A DNA stretch of 64,000 bases from Marivirga harenae (GTDB lineage Bacteria; Bacteroidota; Bacteroidia; Cytophagales; Cyclobacteriaceae): assembly GCF_030534335.1 (NCBI RefSeq), contig NZ_CP130565.1, positions 2,873,501 through 2,937,500 of the forward strand, in the 5' to 3' direction. The notes below the pieces were generated by a model. It had not been told where the DNA came from, made no database searches, and saw only the letters and a list, made by a program, of their open reading frames with translations. A program made the translations under genes and the position numbers. Below are positions 55,747-63,734 of this stretch, in pieces. Positions within the stretch are counted from its first letter, which is position 1, and each line of letters starts with the position of its first letter.

Positions 55747-55766
55747 CCCCTAGGGATCCCTAGGGG
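55747..55766. promoter_or_regulatory. Perfect 20-bp GC-rich palindrome at the transcription start
   Basis: CCCCTAGG-GATC-CCTAGGGG is fully self-complementary and lies 8 nt after the -7 element, in otherwise AT-rich sequence. It could be an operator at +1 or a stabilising 5' hairpin in the mRNA. The remaining 39 nt to the ATG are AT-rich. Confidence 0.6.
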
Positions 55767-55805
55767 GTATGTGGCAATTTAAAATATTTCTAAACACTTG
55801 AAATT

Positions 55806-56351
55806 ATGAAAAAAATCATCTCAACAATCTTTGCTTGCTTTGCAATGCTTGTTTTATTAAGTTTTGATGCGCAGGCTCAAGAAGCTTTAAAACAAAAGCC
55901 AAGCCCTTTGGGAATGGTGACTTACTCTTTTGAGGATACTTATGTAAAAGTAACTTATGGAAGACCACATCTTAGAGGAAGAGAGTCTTTTACAGCTACA
56001 TCAGAACTTGCTCCATTAGGTAAAGTTTGGAGAACTGGGGCTAATGAAGCTACTGAAATCACAGTTACTGACACAATAAACATGGCTGGTGAAGTTGTTC
56101 CAGCGGGGACCTACTCTGTATTTACGATTCCAGGAGCTAAAAGCTGGACTATAATTTTAAACAAAGACGTAGGTCAATGGGGGGCATATAAATATGACGA
56201 AGAAAAAGATCTATTGAGATTTGAAGTGCCAGTAAGTAAATCCGACCAATTGTTTGAACCTTTTACCATCAGGTTTGATCAAGTTGAGGGTGAGGTAAGT
56301 CTTCAGATGATTTGGGCGAATACAATGGTAAGTATTCCGATCGAATTTTAG
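55806..56351 (+). CDS. DUF2911 exported protein
   Basis: The 181-residue product has a signal peptide (MKKIISTIFACFAML to FDAQAQ). The mature part has the DUF2911 pattern: KPSPLGMVTYSFEDTYVKVTYGRPHLRGR, ELAPLGKVWRTGANEATEI, AGTYSVFTIPGAKSWTIILNK and a closing FTIRFDQ. The domain is common in Bacteroidota, with no known biochemical function. A clear promoter and an unusual palindrome lie upstream and a terminator follows about 110 nt after the stop, so it is probably a single, well-expressed gene. Confidence 0.85.
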   Translation: MKKIISTIFACFAMLVLLSFDAQAQEALKQKPSPLGMVTYSFEDTYVKVTYGRPHLRGRESFTATSELAPLGKVWRTGANEATEITVTDTINMAGEVVPAGTYSVFTIPGAKSWTIILNKDVGQWGAYKYDEEKDLLRFEVPVSKSDQLFEPFTIRFDQVEGEVSLQMIWANTMVSIPIEF

Positions 56352-56464
56352 GACACGCGTATTTTTATCAGTGGTCTGCTTAAATTTAGATGTCTTTTAT
56401 CCAAGGACTTAAGCAATTATTTCGGATTTTACACAAGAGAAAACTTACTCTTTCTATGAGAAGG

Positions 56465-56498
56465 AAGCTATGAGGAAAATAATCCTTGTAGCTTTTTT
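56465..56498 (+). terminator. Terminator of the DUF2911 gene
   Basis: A 12-bp RNA stem with two G-U pairs (AAGCTATGAGGA with TCCTTGTAGCTT, loop AAATAA) runs into a T-rich tail (TTTTTTGC). Confidence 0.7.
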
Positions 56499-56548
56499 GC
56501 TTTAACAGTAATTTGAAAATTCAATTAGTTTCACAAACTTACTATACT

Positions 56549-56971
56549 ATGACTTTCTTCAAAGAATTTAAAGAATTTGCCATAAAAGGAAATGTTTTTG
56601 ATATGGCAGTTGGTATTATCATTGGCTCTGCATTTACTAAAGTTGTGAATTCCATCGTGGCTGATCTAATTATGCCAGTACTAAGTATCTTCATTGGAAA
56701 AATAAATTTTCAGGATTTAGCTTATGTTTTTAAGGAGGCTAAGTTGGACGGAAATGGCAATATATTAAGTGCTGCCATTACCATTAATTACGGAAATCTG
56801 ATTCAAGTCACCATAGATTTTCTAATTATCGCCTTTTGTATTTATTTGGTTGTAAGGATGTTTAACAAGCTGAGAAAAAAATCAGAGAATGAGCAGGATG
56901 GAACTGTTTCCACTCCTCGTAATATTGAACTGTTGGCAGAAATCAGAGATTTGTTGAAGGAAAAGAAATAG
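56549..56971 (+). CDS. mscL: Large-conductance mechanosensitive channel
   Basis: The 140-residue product is an inner-membrane pentameric channel that opens under hypo-osmotic stress. It shows the N-terminal amphipathic helix and TM1 (FKEFAIKGNVFDMAVGIIIGSAFTKVVNSIVADLIMPVLS), a periplasmic loop, TM2 (IQVTIDFLIIAFCIYLVV) and the C-terminal bundle (NIELLAEIRDLLKEKK). The start at 56549 gives MTFFKEFKEF, the usual MscL opening; an in-frame TTG upstream is not needed. Confidence 0.95.
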   Translation: MTFFKEFKEFAIKGNVFDMAVGIIIGSAFTKVVNSIVADLIMPVLSIFIGKINFQDLAYVFKEAKLDGNGNILSAAITINYGNLIQVTIDFLIIAFCIYLVVRMFNKLRKKSENEQDGTVSTPRNIELLAEIRDLLKEKK

Positions 56972-57044
56972 GTGTTGTTTTTAGCATTCTTATTTCCATG
57001 TATTTACAATTATTGCTAAATTCCAATATCAAAACTATAACACT

Positions 57045-57944
57045 ATGGACAGACGAAAATTTATACAACATGCAGGTATGGCCTCTGCACTTGCATTTAT
57101 TCCATCTTCAATTCTTTCTTCTTGTAGCCCTAAAATTCAAGGAGTTGCTAGTGAAGCTGGGCTTCAATTATATACTCTGAGAGAAGCACTGGAGAAAGAC
57201 TTTAAGGGTACTATAGAAAAAGTTTCTAAAATCGGATATAAAAATCTTGAATTTTTTAATTATTCTGATGGTAAGTATTTCGGTAATAGTATTAAGGAAG
57301 TTAAGTCAATAATTGATGATCTTGGTTTGAAAGCAAAGAGTAGTCACGTGCTAACGGGTTGGGCTATGCCTGAGAATGTTGGTACTATGACGAATGATTG
57401 GGAAAGAACAGTAGCTGATGCTGCAGAACTAGGGCAAAGTCATATTGCTTGTGCATATCTTTTTGATTCTGAGCGTGAAAGCATTGATGATTATAAAAAG
57501 TTGTCAGATTTGTTGAATTCCTGTGGGGAAACAGCCAGGGAGTACGGCTTGCAAATGGCCTATCATAATCATGATTTTGAATTTCAGGCACTTGATGGTA
57601 ATATCCCTTATGATTTATTGTTGTCCCAATGTGATGTGAATTTGGTAAAATTCGAATTGGATTTGTATTGGACAGCACGGGCAGGAGTAGATCCTGTGGA
57701 ATACTTTAAAAATAACGAGGGTAGATTTCCATTATGGCATGTGAAAGATATGGGAGAAGGAGAGGAGCAATTTTTCTCTGCTGTTGGGGAAGGAGTAATT
57801 GATTGGCAAAGAATTTTTAATCATGCATCAAAAGCTGGCTTAAAACAGTTTTTTGTTGAGCAAGACCAAACTAAAAGCGGAAAGCCGTTCATAGAAATCA
57901 CTAAAAGCTATGAATATTTGAAGGGTATTAAGAGAGATGGGTGA
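57045..57944 (+). CDS. Sugar phosphate isomerase/epimerase-family TIM barrel, Tat-type signal
   Basis: The 299-residue product begins MDRRKFIQHAGMASALAF with a twin-arginine motif, followed by a possible lipobox Cys (SILSSC), so it is probably exported folded with its metal. The barrel shows GLQLYTLREAL, LEFFNYSDGKYFG, MAYHNHDFEF (metal-binding His/Glu), VKFELDLYWTARAGVDP, LWHVKDMG and FFVEQDQT, as in AP-endonuclease-2-fold isomerases. Together with the nearby DUF1080 and Gfo/Idh genes it suggests periplasmic keto-sugar metabolism. The substrate is unknown. Confidence 0.85.
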   Translation: MDRRKFIQHAGMASALAFIPSSILSSCSPKIQGVASEAGLQLYTLREALEKDFKGTIEKVSKIGYKNLEFFNYSDGKYFGNSIKEVKSIIDDLGLKAKSSHVLTGWAMPENVGTMTNDWERTVADAAELGQSHIACAYLFDSERESIDDYKKLSDLLNSCGETAREYGLQMAYHNHDFEFQALDGNIPYDLLLSQCDVNLVKFELDLYWTARAGVDPVEYFKNNEGRFPLWHVKDMGEGEEQFFSAVGEGVIDWQRIFNHASKAGLKQFFVEQDQTKSGKPFIEITKSYEYLKGIKRDG

Positions 57945-57952
57945 TGGGTGTT

Positions 57953-57994
57953 GGATGATGGATGTATTAGGTTTTCACCCTTCATCCATCATCC
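57953..57994. terminator. Inverted repeat between convergent sugar genes
   Basis: Perfect 12-bp arms GGATGATGGATG (57953-57964) and CATCCATCATCC (57983-57994) flank an 18-nt loop. Both arms are built from repeated GATG/CATC units that extend outward (GATGGGTGATGGGTG; CTTCATCC). It probably terminates both genes, though there is no U-run. Confidence 0.45.
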
Positions 57995-58007
57995 TTCATC
58001 CAACTAC

Positions 58008-58820
58008 TTACATTTCCTTAATCTTAATATTTCTGAACCACACATCATCACCATGATCTTGAAGGGCAAAATATCCCTTTGGAGCAATATCACCCCAATT
58101 TTCATTTCCTATGTCAGCCCATTTGCTGTTGGCTATTAAGCTTTTCATTTCTTCAGATCCGATCGTGTACTGTACAACAGTATCACCATTTTGGATGTGA
58201 ACTATGTTGTTTCCTTTTGCTATAACCTCGGCCTTATTCCAAGTTCCATGACCTTTGAAATTTTGCGGATCTGCCGCAATAAGATCATATAATGATCCTG
58301 CTTGTCTGTTGCCATTCTTGCCTAGCTTCGCATCAGGATGGTGTTTGTTATCTAAAACTTGCATTTCAGGAGCGGTTTTCCAGATGTAATCGTACTCTTC
58401 TTTTCCACGATATAATATTCCAGAATTAGCAGCGCTATCCACCATCCATTCTAATTTTAAGTGGAAATCAGCAAATTCTTTGTCATATACTATATCTCCA
58501 CCGTCCTGTGCTCCAGCTTCACCCCTACCAGAACCTTGGATATGAAGTGAGTTTTTATCTATATTCCATGCAGCAGGGAAAGTTTCTTTTTTATATCCAC
58601 GCCAACCATCTGTGGTTTTGCCATCAAATAGAAGCTTCCATCCATCTTCTTTTTCCTTTGCAGTCAAAGTGTTAGGACCTGTAATTTTTTCTGCCACTTC
58701 TTCTACAACTTCTTCAATAGCTGTGCTGTCACTTTCTTCTTCACTGCTTGATTTTTTGCTGCTGTCGCATGCGTAAATCGCAAACATCGCCAAACAGCCT
58801 ATAAAAATTGATTTCTTCAT
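58008..58820 (-). CDS. DUF1080 (3-keto-disaccharide hydrolase-like) lipoprotein
   Basis: The 270-residue product has a lipoprotein signal (MKKSIFIGCLAMFAIYAC) and a Ser/Glu-rich linker. One DUF1080 domain follows, a concanavalin-like fold: WKLLFDGKTTDGWRGY, DIVYDKEFADFHLKLEWMVDSAANSGILYRG, EMQVLDNKHHPDAK, AGSLYDLIAA, GYFALQDHGDDVWFRNIKIKE. The last is the family's typical closing motif. Members have been reported to cleave 3-keto-glycosides made by Gfo/Idh/MocA oxidoreductases. An oxidoreductase gene lies directly upstream on the same strand, supporting that role here. Confidence 0.85.
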   Translation of the reverse strand: MKKSIFIGCLAMFAIYACDSSKKSSSEEESDSTAIEEVVEEVAEKITGPNTLTAKEKEDGWKLLFDGKTTDGWRGYKKETFPAAWNIDKNSLHIQGSGRGEAGAQDGGDIVYDKEFADFHLKLEWMVDSAANSGILYRGKEEYDYIWKTAPEMQVLDNKHHPDAKLGKNGNRQAGSLYDLIAADPQNFKGHGTWNKAEVIAKGNNIVHIQNGDTVVQYTIGSEEMKSLIANSKWADIGNENWGDIAPKGYFALQDHGDDVWFRNIKIKEM

Positions 58821-58906
58821 TGTTCTATGATTTTGAGTTTTATGATTAAAATTGTTTATGTTTTGTTACTATGTTAAAACCAGTTGGTTCAAGATACTAC
58901 ATACCT

Positions 58907-59011
58907 CTTGCAGATGTTTTCTCCTGCAAGCCTTTGCAACGCTATTTTAAGCCGTGAACTGCCAAAGTTTCGGTGAAAACACCGAAACAGTGGGGGCTGA
59001 GGTCATGACCT
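58907..59011. other. Structured spacer between Gfo/Idh and DUF1080 genes
   Basis: Within the 235-nt gap (58821-59055) there are three dyads: CTTGCAG/CTGCAAG (58907-58930), GTTTCGGTG-AAAA-CACCGAAAC (58967-58988) and a 12-bp palindrome AGGTCATGACCT (59000-59011). The GC content is higher than in neighbouring spacers. It may be a leader or attenuator, a small RNA or an intergenic repeat element. Confidence 0.5.
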
Positions 59012-59055
59012 AACAGCTTAATTCAATTATTAATTCTCTAATTACTAATTATCAA

Positions 59056-60546
59056 TCAATAATTCCACCCTTTTCTATAAGGCCTCTTGATATAGTCTTC
59101 CGCTGCTTTTTTAGCATTTATGGTTTGATATTTTGTATCAAATCTAGGATTACCATCAACAACAGTGAAACTATCAGTGCTTACGACCCTGATTTCTTCG
59201 TCATCTCCAATATTGGTGATTCTCATATTTTCAGCATCCCAGTCAAGCTTTCTTCTTAAATCCTGAAGTCTAACAGCTAAATTTCCAGATACAACCACCT
59301 CATTCAATGGGCCAGCATAAGCAAAATTAGAGCTACATTCTACTCTGGATTTTTTATTCTCCTTAGAAGCTCTAACAAAGTCCATTTCGTGTCCACCTTC
59401 CATTGCTTTTGGAATTCTCCTTAATTCATTGGTTACAGGTGGTGGATTATCTTCTCTGCCGATAATAAATGGTTCCATGGCGTAAGTACCGCAAATTAAT
59501 GTTCCTTTAGTACCATAGAAAATGGCTCCACCCCAGCCCATTTGATCACCAGGATACCATCCGTCTTTCAAGCCCTCAGGCCTGTCAGGTTTTAATCCTC
59601 CATCGTACCAGGTAAATTCTACTCCCGGCATATTGATTTTCCCTTTTTTTGGTCGCTCACCAAAGTAGTAAGTCACTTTTTCTGCCATTGGGGCGCTTTC
59701 TGTATTAACTTGTGAAGATGTAGCCTCAAATGCATAAGGGTATCCTAATTCTAATGCCTTATAAACAGGATCCATAATATGACAAGCCATGTCTCCTAAT
59801 GCACCCGTTCCGAAATCCCACCAAGCTCTCCAATTCCAAGGAGTATATGCTTCATGATAAGGTCTTTCAGCAGCTGGGCCTAAGAAAAGATCCCAATCTA
59901 ATGTGCTTGGCACCTCCATTTTCTCTTTTGGTCTTTCTAATCCTTGAGGCCAGATTGGTCTGTCCGTCCAGGCATCTACTTTTGTTACCTCACCAATTTC
60001 ACCATTCCATATCCATTCACAAACTTTCCTCATGTCATCAGATGAATTTCCCTGGTTACCCATTTGAGTGGCCACACCGGTTTTATCTGCTAATTCGCGT
60101 AGCTTTCTTGATTCGTACACTGAATGTGTAAGGGGTTTTTGAAGGTAGATATGTTTTCCGGCATTCATTGAATCTTTTGCAGAAACGTAATGCGTATGGT
60201 CAGGTGTACTGATCATCACTGCATCAATATCCTTGTCCATTTCTTCTAACATCTTGCGGTAATCTTTGTACTTCTTAGCCTTAGGATAGTCTTTGAAAGT
60301 TTTATCAGCATACTTCCAGTCCACATCAGCTAAAGCCACAATGTTTTGGGAATTCATATTTCTTAAATTAGTACGTCCCATGCCGCCCACACCGATACCT
60401 GCGATATTCAATTTGTCACTAGGTGCTGTGTGTCCTAAGCCTGCGATCACATTGCTTGGCACTATAGTGATGCCAGCAGCCGCCAGACCCATATTACGCA
60501 AGAATTTTCGCCTGTTTAAATGATTGTCTTTATTCATGTCGTCCAT
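59056..60546 (-). CDS. Gfo/Idh/MocA-family oxidoreductase, Tat-type signal
   Basis: The 496-residue product carries a twin-arginine signal (NRRKFLRNMGLAAAG), so it is probably exported with bound nicotinamide cofactor. The Rossmann domain has IAGIGVGGMGRTNL and VALADVDWKYADKTF. The substrate-lysine motif appears as YLQKPLTH (Gln in place of the usual Glu of EKP), and the second domain contains WRAWWDFGTGALGDMACHIMDPVY, which holds catalytic Asp/His candidates. Members oxidise sugar hydroxyls, often at C3. DUF1080 downstream fits a 3-keto-sugar pathway. Two start ATGs (60546, 60537) are possible. Confidence 0.88.
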   Translation of the reverse strand: MDDMNKDNHLNRRKFLRNMGLAAAGITIVPSNVIAGLGHTAPSDKLNIAGIGVGGMGRTNLRNMNSQNIVALADVDWKYADKTFKDYPKAKKYKDYRKMLEEMDKDIDAVMISTPDHTHYVSAKDSMNAGKHIYLQKPLTHSVYESRKLRELADKTGVATQMGNQGNSSDDMRKVCEWIWNGEIGEVTKVDAWTDRPIWPQGLERPKEKMEVPSTLDWDLFLGPAAERPYHEAYTPWNWRAWWDFGTGALGDMACHIMDPVYKALELGYPYAFEATSSQVNTESAPMAEKVTYYFGERPKKGKINMPGVEFTWYDGGLKPDRPEGLKDGWYPGDQMGWGGAIFYGTKGTLICGTYAMEPFIIGREDNPPPVTNELRRIPKAMEGGHEMDFVRASKENKKSRVECSSNFAYAGPLNEVVVSGNLAVRLQDLRRKLDWDAENMRITNIGDDEEIRVVSTDSFTVVDGNPRFDTKYQTINAKKAAEDYIKRPYRKGWNY

Positions 60547-60693
60547 ATGAAATAGTGTTTTTAAGAGTTTAAGTGGAATGAAATTAGGAAATCTCTTGAA
60601 TAAAACATAAGAATTTTTGGTTAAAGGTGAGGTCTTTAAACTTAAATAGAGGTTAACTACCTGAAATACAGGAGTTAATTTGGTAAAAAAGAT

Positions 60694-60710
60694 AGTGTAA
60701 TTTTTACACT
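60694..60710. promoter_or_regulatory. Dyad in the divergent Gfo/Idh / lipoprotein spacer
   Basis: AGTGTAA-TTT-TTACACT is a perfect 7-bp-arm repeat, 148 nt upstream of the Gfo/Idh start and 72 nt upstream of the lipoprotein start. An operator role is plausible but untested. Confidence 0.3.
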
Positions 60711-60781
60711 TAGCTTCGTTTTAGGATAAGCGGTAATTATCTTTTAATGTAACCTATATCTTTTAAAAGTTGATTGTTTAT

Positions 60782-61621
60782 ATGATGTACAAATGCAAAA
60801 GCTACTTGATTTTTGGGTTATTTTTTTCAATTTTGATATTTTCATGCAAGGAGGATGAAATAGTTGAAACGGATCAAGATGATGAATTAGAGAATGAAAC
60901 GGATATTGACCCCTTTGAGTCTGTTCGAGAGGTTGCTGGAGCAGTTGATTGTATTCCAACAGAAGTTATATTCAAAGAGATCAGTCTGGAAAATGATACT
61001 TCAGTGTACACAGATAGTCTAGTTTTCAATGATCTAAATTTATTGACAGAATATTACCATACTTCTAGACAAACAATTTATTATTATTCATATGATAGTA
61101 TGGGCAGAATAAGAAAAATTGAAACTGTCGGCTACTCGGAAGGTGAAAGGGAAACAGATTTAGAAATTGAATATAGTGAGGGCAAGATCAGTTCGGGAAT
61201 ACTATATAATCGGGAGATGGATAATGAGTTACTACAGATATTAAATTCAGGGTCAGGAAGCTATAATTTAGTCGAAAACTTCACTTTGGAATTTGAGGAC
61301 GAGTTACTTAAGAAGATCGTTACTTTAGCATATACTGACTACTTTACTTACTTAGATGGTAGGCCGAACAATCAGAATTCCGAATTTATTTTGGCTGCGT
61401 TTTCTGATAGGGATATTTATTATACTATGCTAATGGATTCTCGATTAGCTAATCTATCTGAAAGGGTTTTAAAAGATGGTACCCCTTATCTGGAAGTTTA
61501 TCATGAATATTCTATTAATGAAGCTGGTTATATTACTGAATATATACAACAGTGGTATAGTTTAGAAGAGGAAGAATCACTTAAGACATTGATCATTGAT
61601 TTAGCTTATTCTTGTGAATAA
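60782..61621 (+). CDS. Unknown lipoprotein
   Basis: The 279-residue product has a lipoprotein signal (MMYKCKSYLIFGLFFSILIFSC) followed by a very acidic linker (DEIVETDQDDELENETDIDP). The rest is a series of beta strands with YSYDSMGRIRKIETVGYSEGE and a closing EYSINEAGYITEYIQQWYS, a pattern like RHS/DUF4595-style lipoproteins in Bacteroidota. No enzyme motif is seen. Two adjacent ATGs (60782, 60785) can start it. It ends just before a strong terminator. Confidence 0.7.
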   Translation: MMYKCKSYLIFGLFFSILIFSCKEDEIVETDQDDELENETDIDPFESVREVAGAVDCIPTEVIFKEISLENDTSVYTDSLVFNDLNLLTEYYHTSRQTIYYYSYDSMGRIRKIETVGYSEGERETDLEIEYSEGKISSGILYNREMDNELLQILNSGSGSYNLVENFTLEFEDELLKKIVTLAYTDYFTYLDGRPNNQNSEFILAAFSDRDIYYTMLMDSRLANLSERVLKDGTPYLEVYHEYSINEAGYITEYIQQWYSLEEEESLKTLIIDLAYSCE

Positions 61622-61627
61622 CGAAAC

Positions 61628-61665
61628 AAAAAAGCCTTTCTACATCGCTGCAGAAAGGCTTTTTT
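61628..61665. terminator. Bidirectional intrinsic terminator
   Basis: AAAAAAGCCTTTCT (61628-61641) pairs perfectly with AGAAAGGCTTTTTT (61652-61665) around a 10-nt loop. The A- and T-runs serve both convergent genes. Confidence 0.88.
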
Positions 61666-61706
61666 GATTTTAATGTCTAGTCCTGAAATAGCGTTACTTC
61701 AAACTA

Positions 61707-63482
61707 CTATCTTCTTCTTCCACCACCAGAACCAGCTTTCACTCTAGCTCTTCCACCTGGTTTTCTATCGCCACTTCTTTTCTTGAATCCACTTCCGCCT
61801 CCACTATTTCTTTTACCTTCAGGTCTGCTTGATTTTCTTGGTCCACCACCTGTTTTCGGTTCTGCCACCACTTTTCGTCCATCAAAATCACTTTTGTTCA
61901 AAGCCTCTAAAATAGTTTGCTCATGCTGGCTTTCTACTTCCATGAAAGTAAAACTTCTTTGAACATCAATTTTACCAAATTCAATTCCGTTTGGAACGCT
62001 CTGTAAACCGTTGATCCAGCCCAATAAAGTACCAGCATTCAAATTATCCTTTTCACCTATGTTCAAGAATAATTTATTGAAATTACCGTCTTTTCGTCTG
62101 CTATCTCCTCTGCTGCCGCCTCGTTCGCCTCTATCAGAATCTCTTCCTGCTTTGGCCTTTTGATTTAAGTCTGCAGAATTCTTGTAGTAATCTAAAAACT
62201 TATTGAATTCTAAAGAAACGAATTTCTTGATTAAGTCTTCGCGGCTTAGATCTTCAAATTCCGCACTAATACTTTCGATAAAAGGCTCCATTTGTTTTTC
62301 GTCTACCTCAGAAGCTTTTACTTTTTCAATAAAAGCCATCAACTGCTTTTCAATTACTGCATTACCAGCAGGAACTTCAGATTTGGTGAAAGTTTTACCT
62401 AAAATCTTTTCTAATTGCTTGATTTTATTGATGTCTCTTGGGCCAATAATGGCCATTGAAATACCCGCTTTTCCAGCTCTGCCTGTACGACCACTTCGGT
62501 GCGTATAAGTTTCCAAATCATCAGGGATATTATAATTGATGACGTGCGTGATTTCATTTACATCCAAACCTCTGGCAGCTACATCAGTGGCAACCAACAT
62601 TTGTAAATTCTTTTTCCTGTAACGCCCCATTACTGCATCTCTTTGCGCTTGTGATAAATCACCATGCAAACAGTCAGCATTATAGCCATCCGCCATTAAT
62701 TGGTCAGAAATTTCTTGTGTTTCTCTTTTGGTTCTACAGAAAATAATTCCGTAAATATTAGGGTTAATATCCGCAATTCTCTTTAAAGCTAAATACTTGT
62801 CCCTTCCATTTACGACAAAGTAAAAGTGTTCTACTTTATCAGCACCTTGATTTCTTTTTCCTGATGAAATTTCTTCAGGACTGTTCATGTAGTTGTTGGA
62901 AATCCTTAAAACCTCTTTCGACATAGTCGCAGAGAATAATAGGGTTTGTCTTTGGTCAGGCGTATGAGATAAAATGAAATCTAAATCATCTTTAAAACCC
63001 ATATTCAACATTTCATCGGCTTCATCTAAAACTACCCATTCAATGTCTTCTAATTTTAATTTCTTTCTTTTGATCAAATCCACAACTCGTCCAGGTGTAC
63101 CCACTACGATCTGTGCACCTTTGTTTAAGGCTTTTATTTGAGTTTCAATGCTTGAACCACCATAAACCGGTAATACATCTAGTTTTTTGGTGTATTTGGT
63201 ATATGCGTTAAAGTCATTAGCAATTTGAATGGCCAACTCACGAGTTGGACATAATACCAATGATTGTGTCTTTTTAGAATCACCATCAATTTGATTGATG
63301 ACAGGTAATCCAAAGGCAGCAGTTTTCCCAGAACCTGTTTGAGCTAAGGCAATAAGATCTTGCTTAGTATTTAATAAATGTGGAATAGTTTTCTGCTGAA
63401 TGGCAGTTGGTTCCACAAAGCCTATTTCTAAAATAGCTTTAAGGATTTCAGGCTTAAGGCCTAATTCTTCGAATGTTAACAT
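61707..63482 (-). CDS. DEAD-box ATP-dependent RNA helicase
   Basis: The product has about 591 residues and remodels RNA (ribosome assembly, mRNA decay, cold response). All core motifs are present: FVEPTAIQQKTIP (Q), AQTGSGKT (I), PTRELA (Ia), GTPGRV (Ib), DEAD in VVLDEADEML (II), SAT (III), ATDVAARGLDV (V) and HRSGRTGRAGK (VI). A DbpA/CsdA-type RNA-binding domain (NKLFLNIGEKDNLNAGTLLGWI) follows, then an RG-rich tail (about 540-591, KRSGDRKPGGRARVK). I start at the ATG at 63482 (MLTFEELGL); an in-frame ATG at 63530 would add 16 residues but is preceded by a GC hairpin. Confidence 0.92.
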   Translation of the reverse strand: MLTFEELGLKPEILKAILEIGFVEPTAIQQKTIPHLLNTKQDLIALAQTGSGKTAAFGLPVINQIDGDSKKTQSLVLCPTRELAIQIANDFNAYTKYTKKLDVLPVYGGSSIETQIKALNKGAQIVVGTPGRVVDLIKRKKLKLEDIEWVVLDEADEMLNMGFKDDLDFILSHTPDQRQTLLFSATMSKEVLRISNNYMNSPEEISSGKRNQGADKVEHFYFVVNGRDKYLALKRIADINPNIYGIIFCRTKRETQEISDQLMADGYNADCLHGDLSQAQRDAVMGRYRKKNLQMLVATDVAARGLDVNEITHVINYNIPDDLETYTHRSGRTGRAGKAGISMAIIGPRDINKIKQLEKILGKTFTKSEVPAGNAVIEKQLMAFIEKVKASEVDEKQMEPFIESISAEFEDLSREDLIKKFVSLEFNKFLDYYKNSADLNQKAKAGRDSDRGERGGSRGDSRRKDGNFNKLFLNIGEKDNLNAGTLLGWINGLQSVPNGIEFGKIDVQRSFTFMEVESQHEQTILEALNKSDFDGRKVVAEPKTGGGPRKSSRPEGKRNSGGGSGFKKRSGDRKPGGRARVKAGSGGGRRR

Positions 63483-63532
63483 GCGTTGTTGTAAAAAATT
63501 TAATACAATATCAGGGATATGTTGTGACATGA

Positions 63533-63642
63533 CTGCTTAGCAGCCTATTGCATTAAAGCGACTCTCGATTATTCCCTGGCTTAACCCAAGCCATTTTCGA
63601 ACCTTTCGAGTAGCCTAGGATTGTAATTGTGATGCAAAGGTA
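63533..63642 (-). promoter_or_regulatory. Promoter and structured leader of the DEAD-box helicase
   Basis: On the minus strand an exact TANNTTTG element (TACCTTTG, 63642-63635) lies about 150 nt before the 63482 start. The leader contains three short hairpins: TCGAA/TTCGA (63597-63609), GGCTT/AAGCC (63578-63592) and CTGCT/AGCAG (63533-63543). A long structured leader is common for cold-induced or autoregulated DEAD-box genes. Confidence 0.45.
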
Positions 63643-63734
63643 GAAATAAATTTTTGATAAACCACTACTTTATTAAAAATAACCAAATATTATTTTGTGT
63701 CAAGATAATATTTGCGAGTCTGAATTTGATATTT

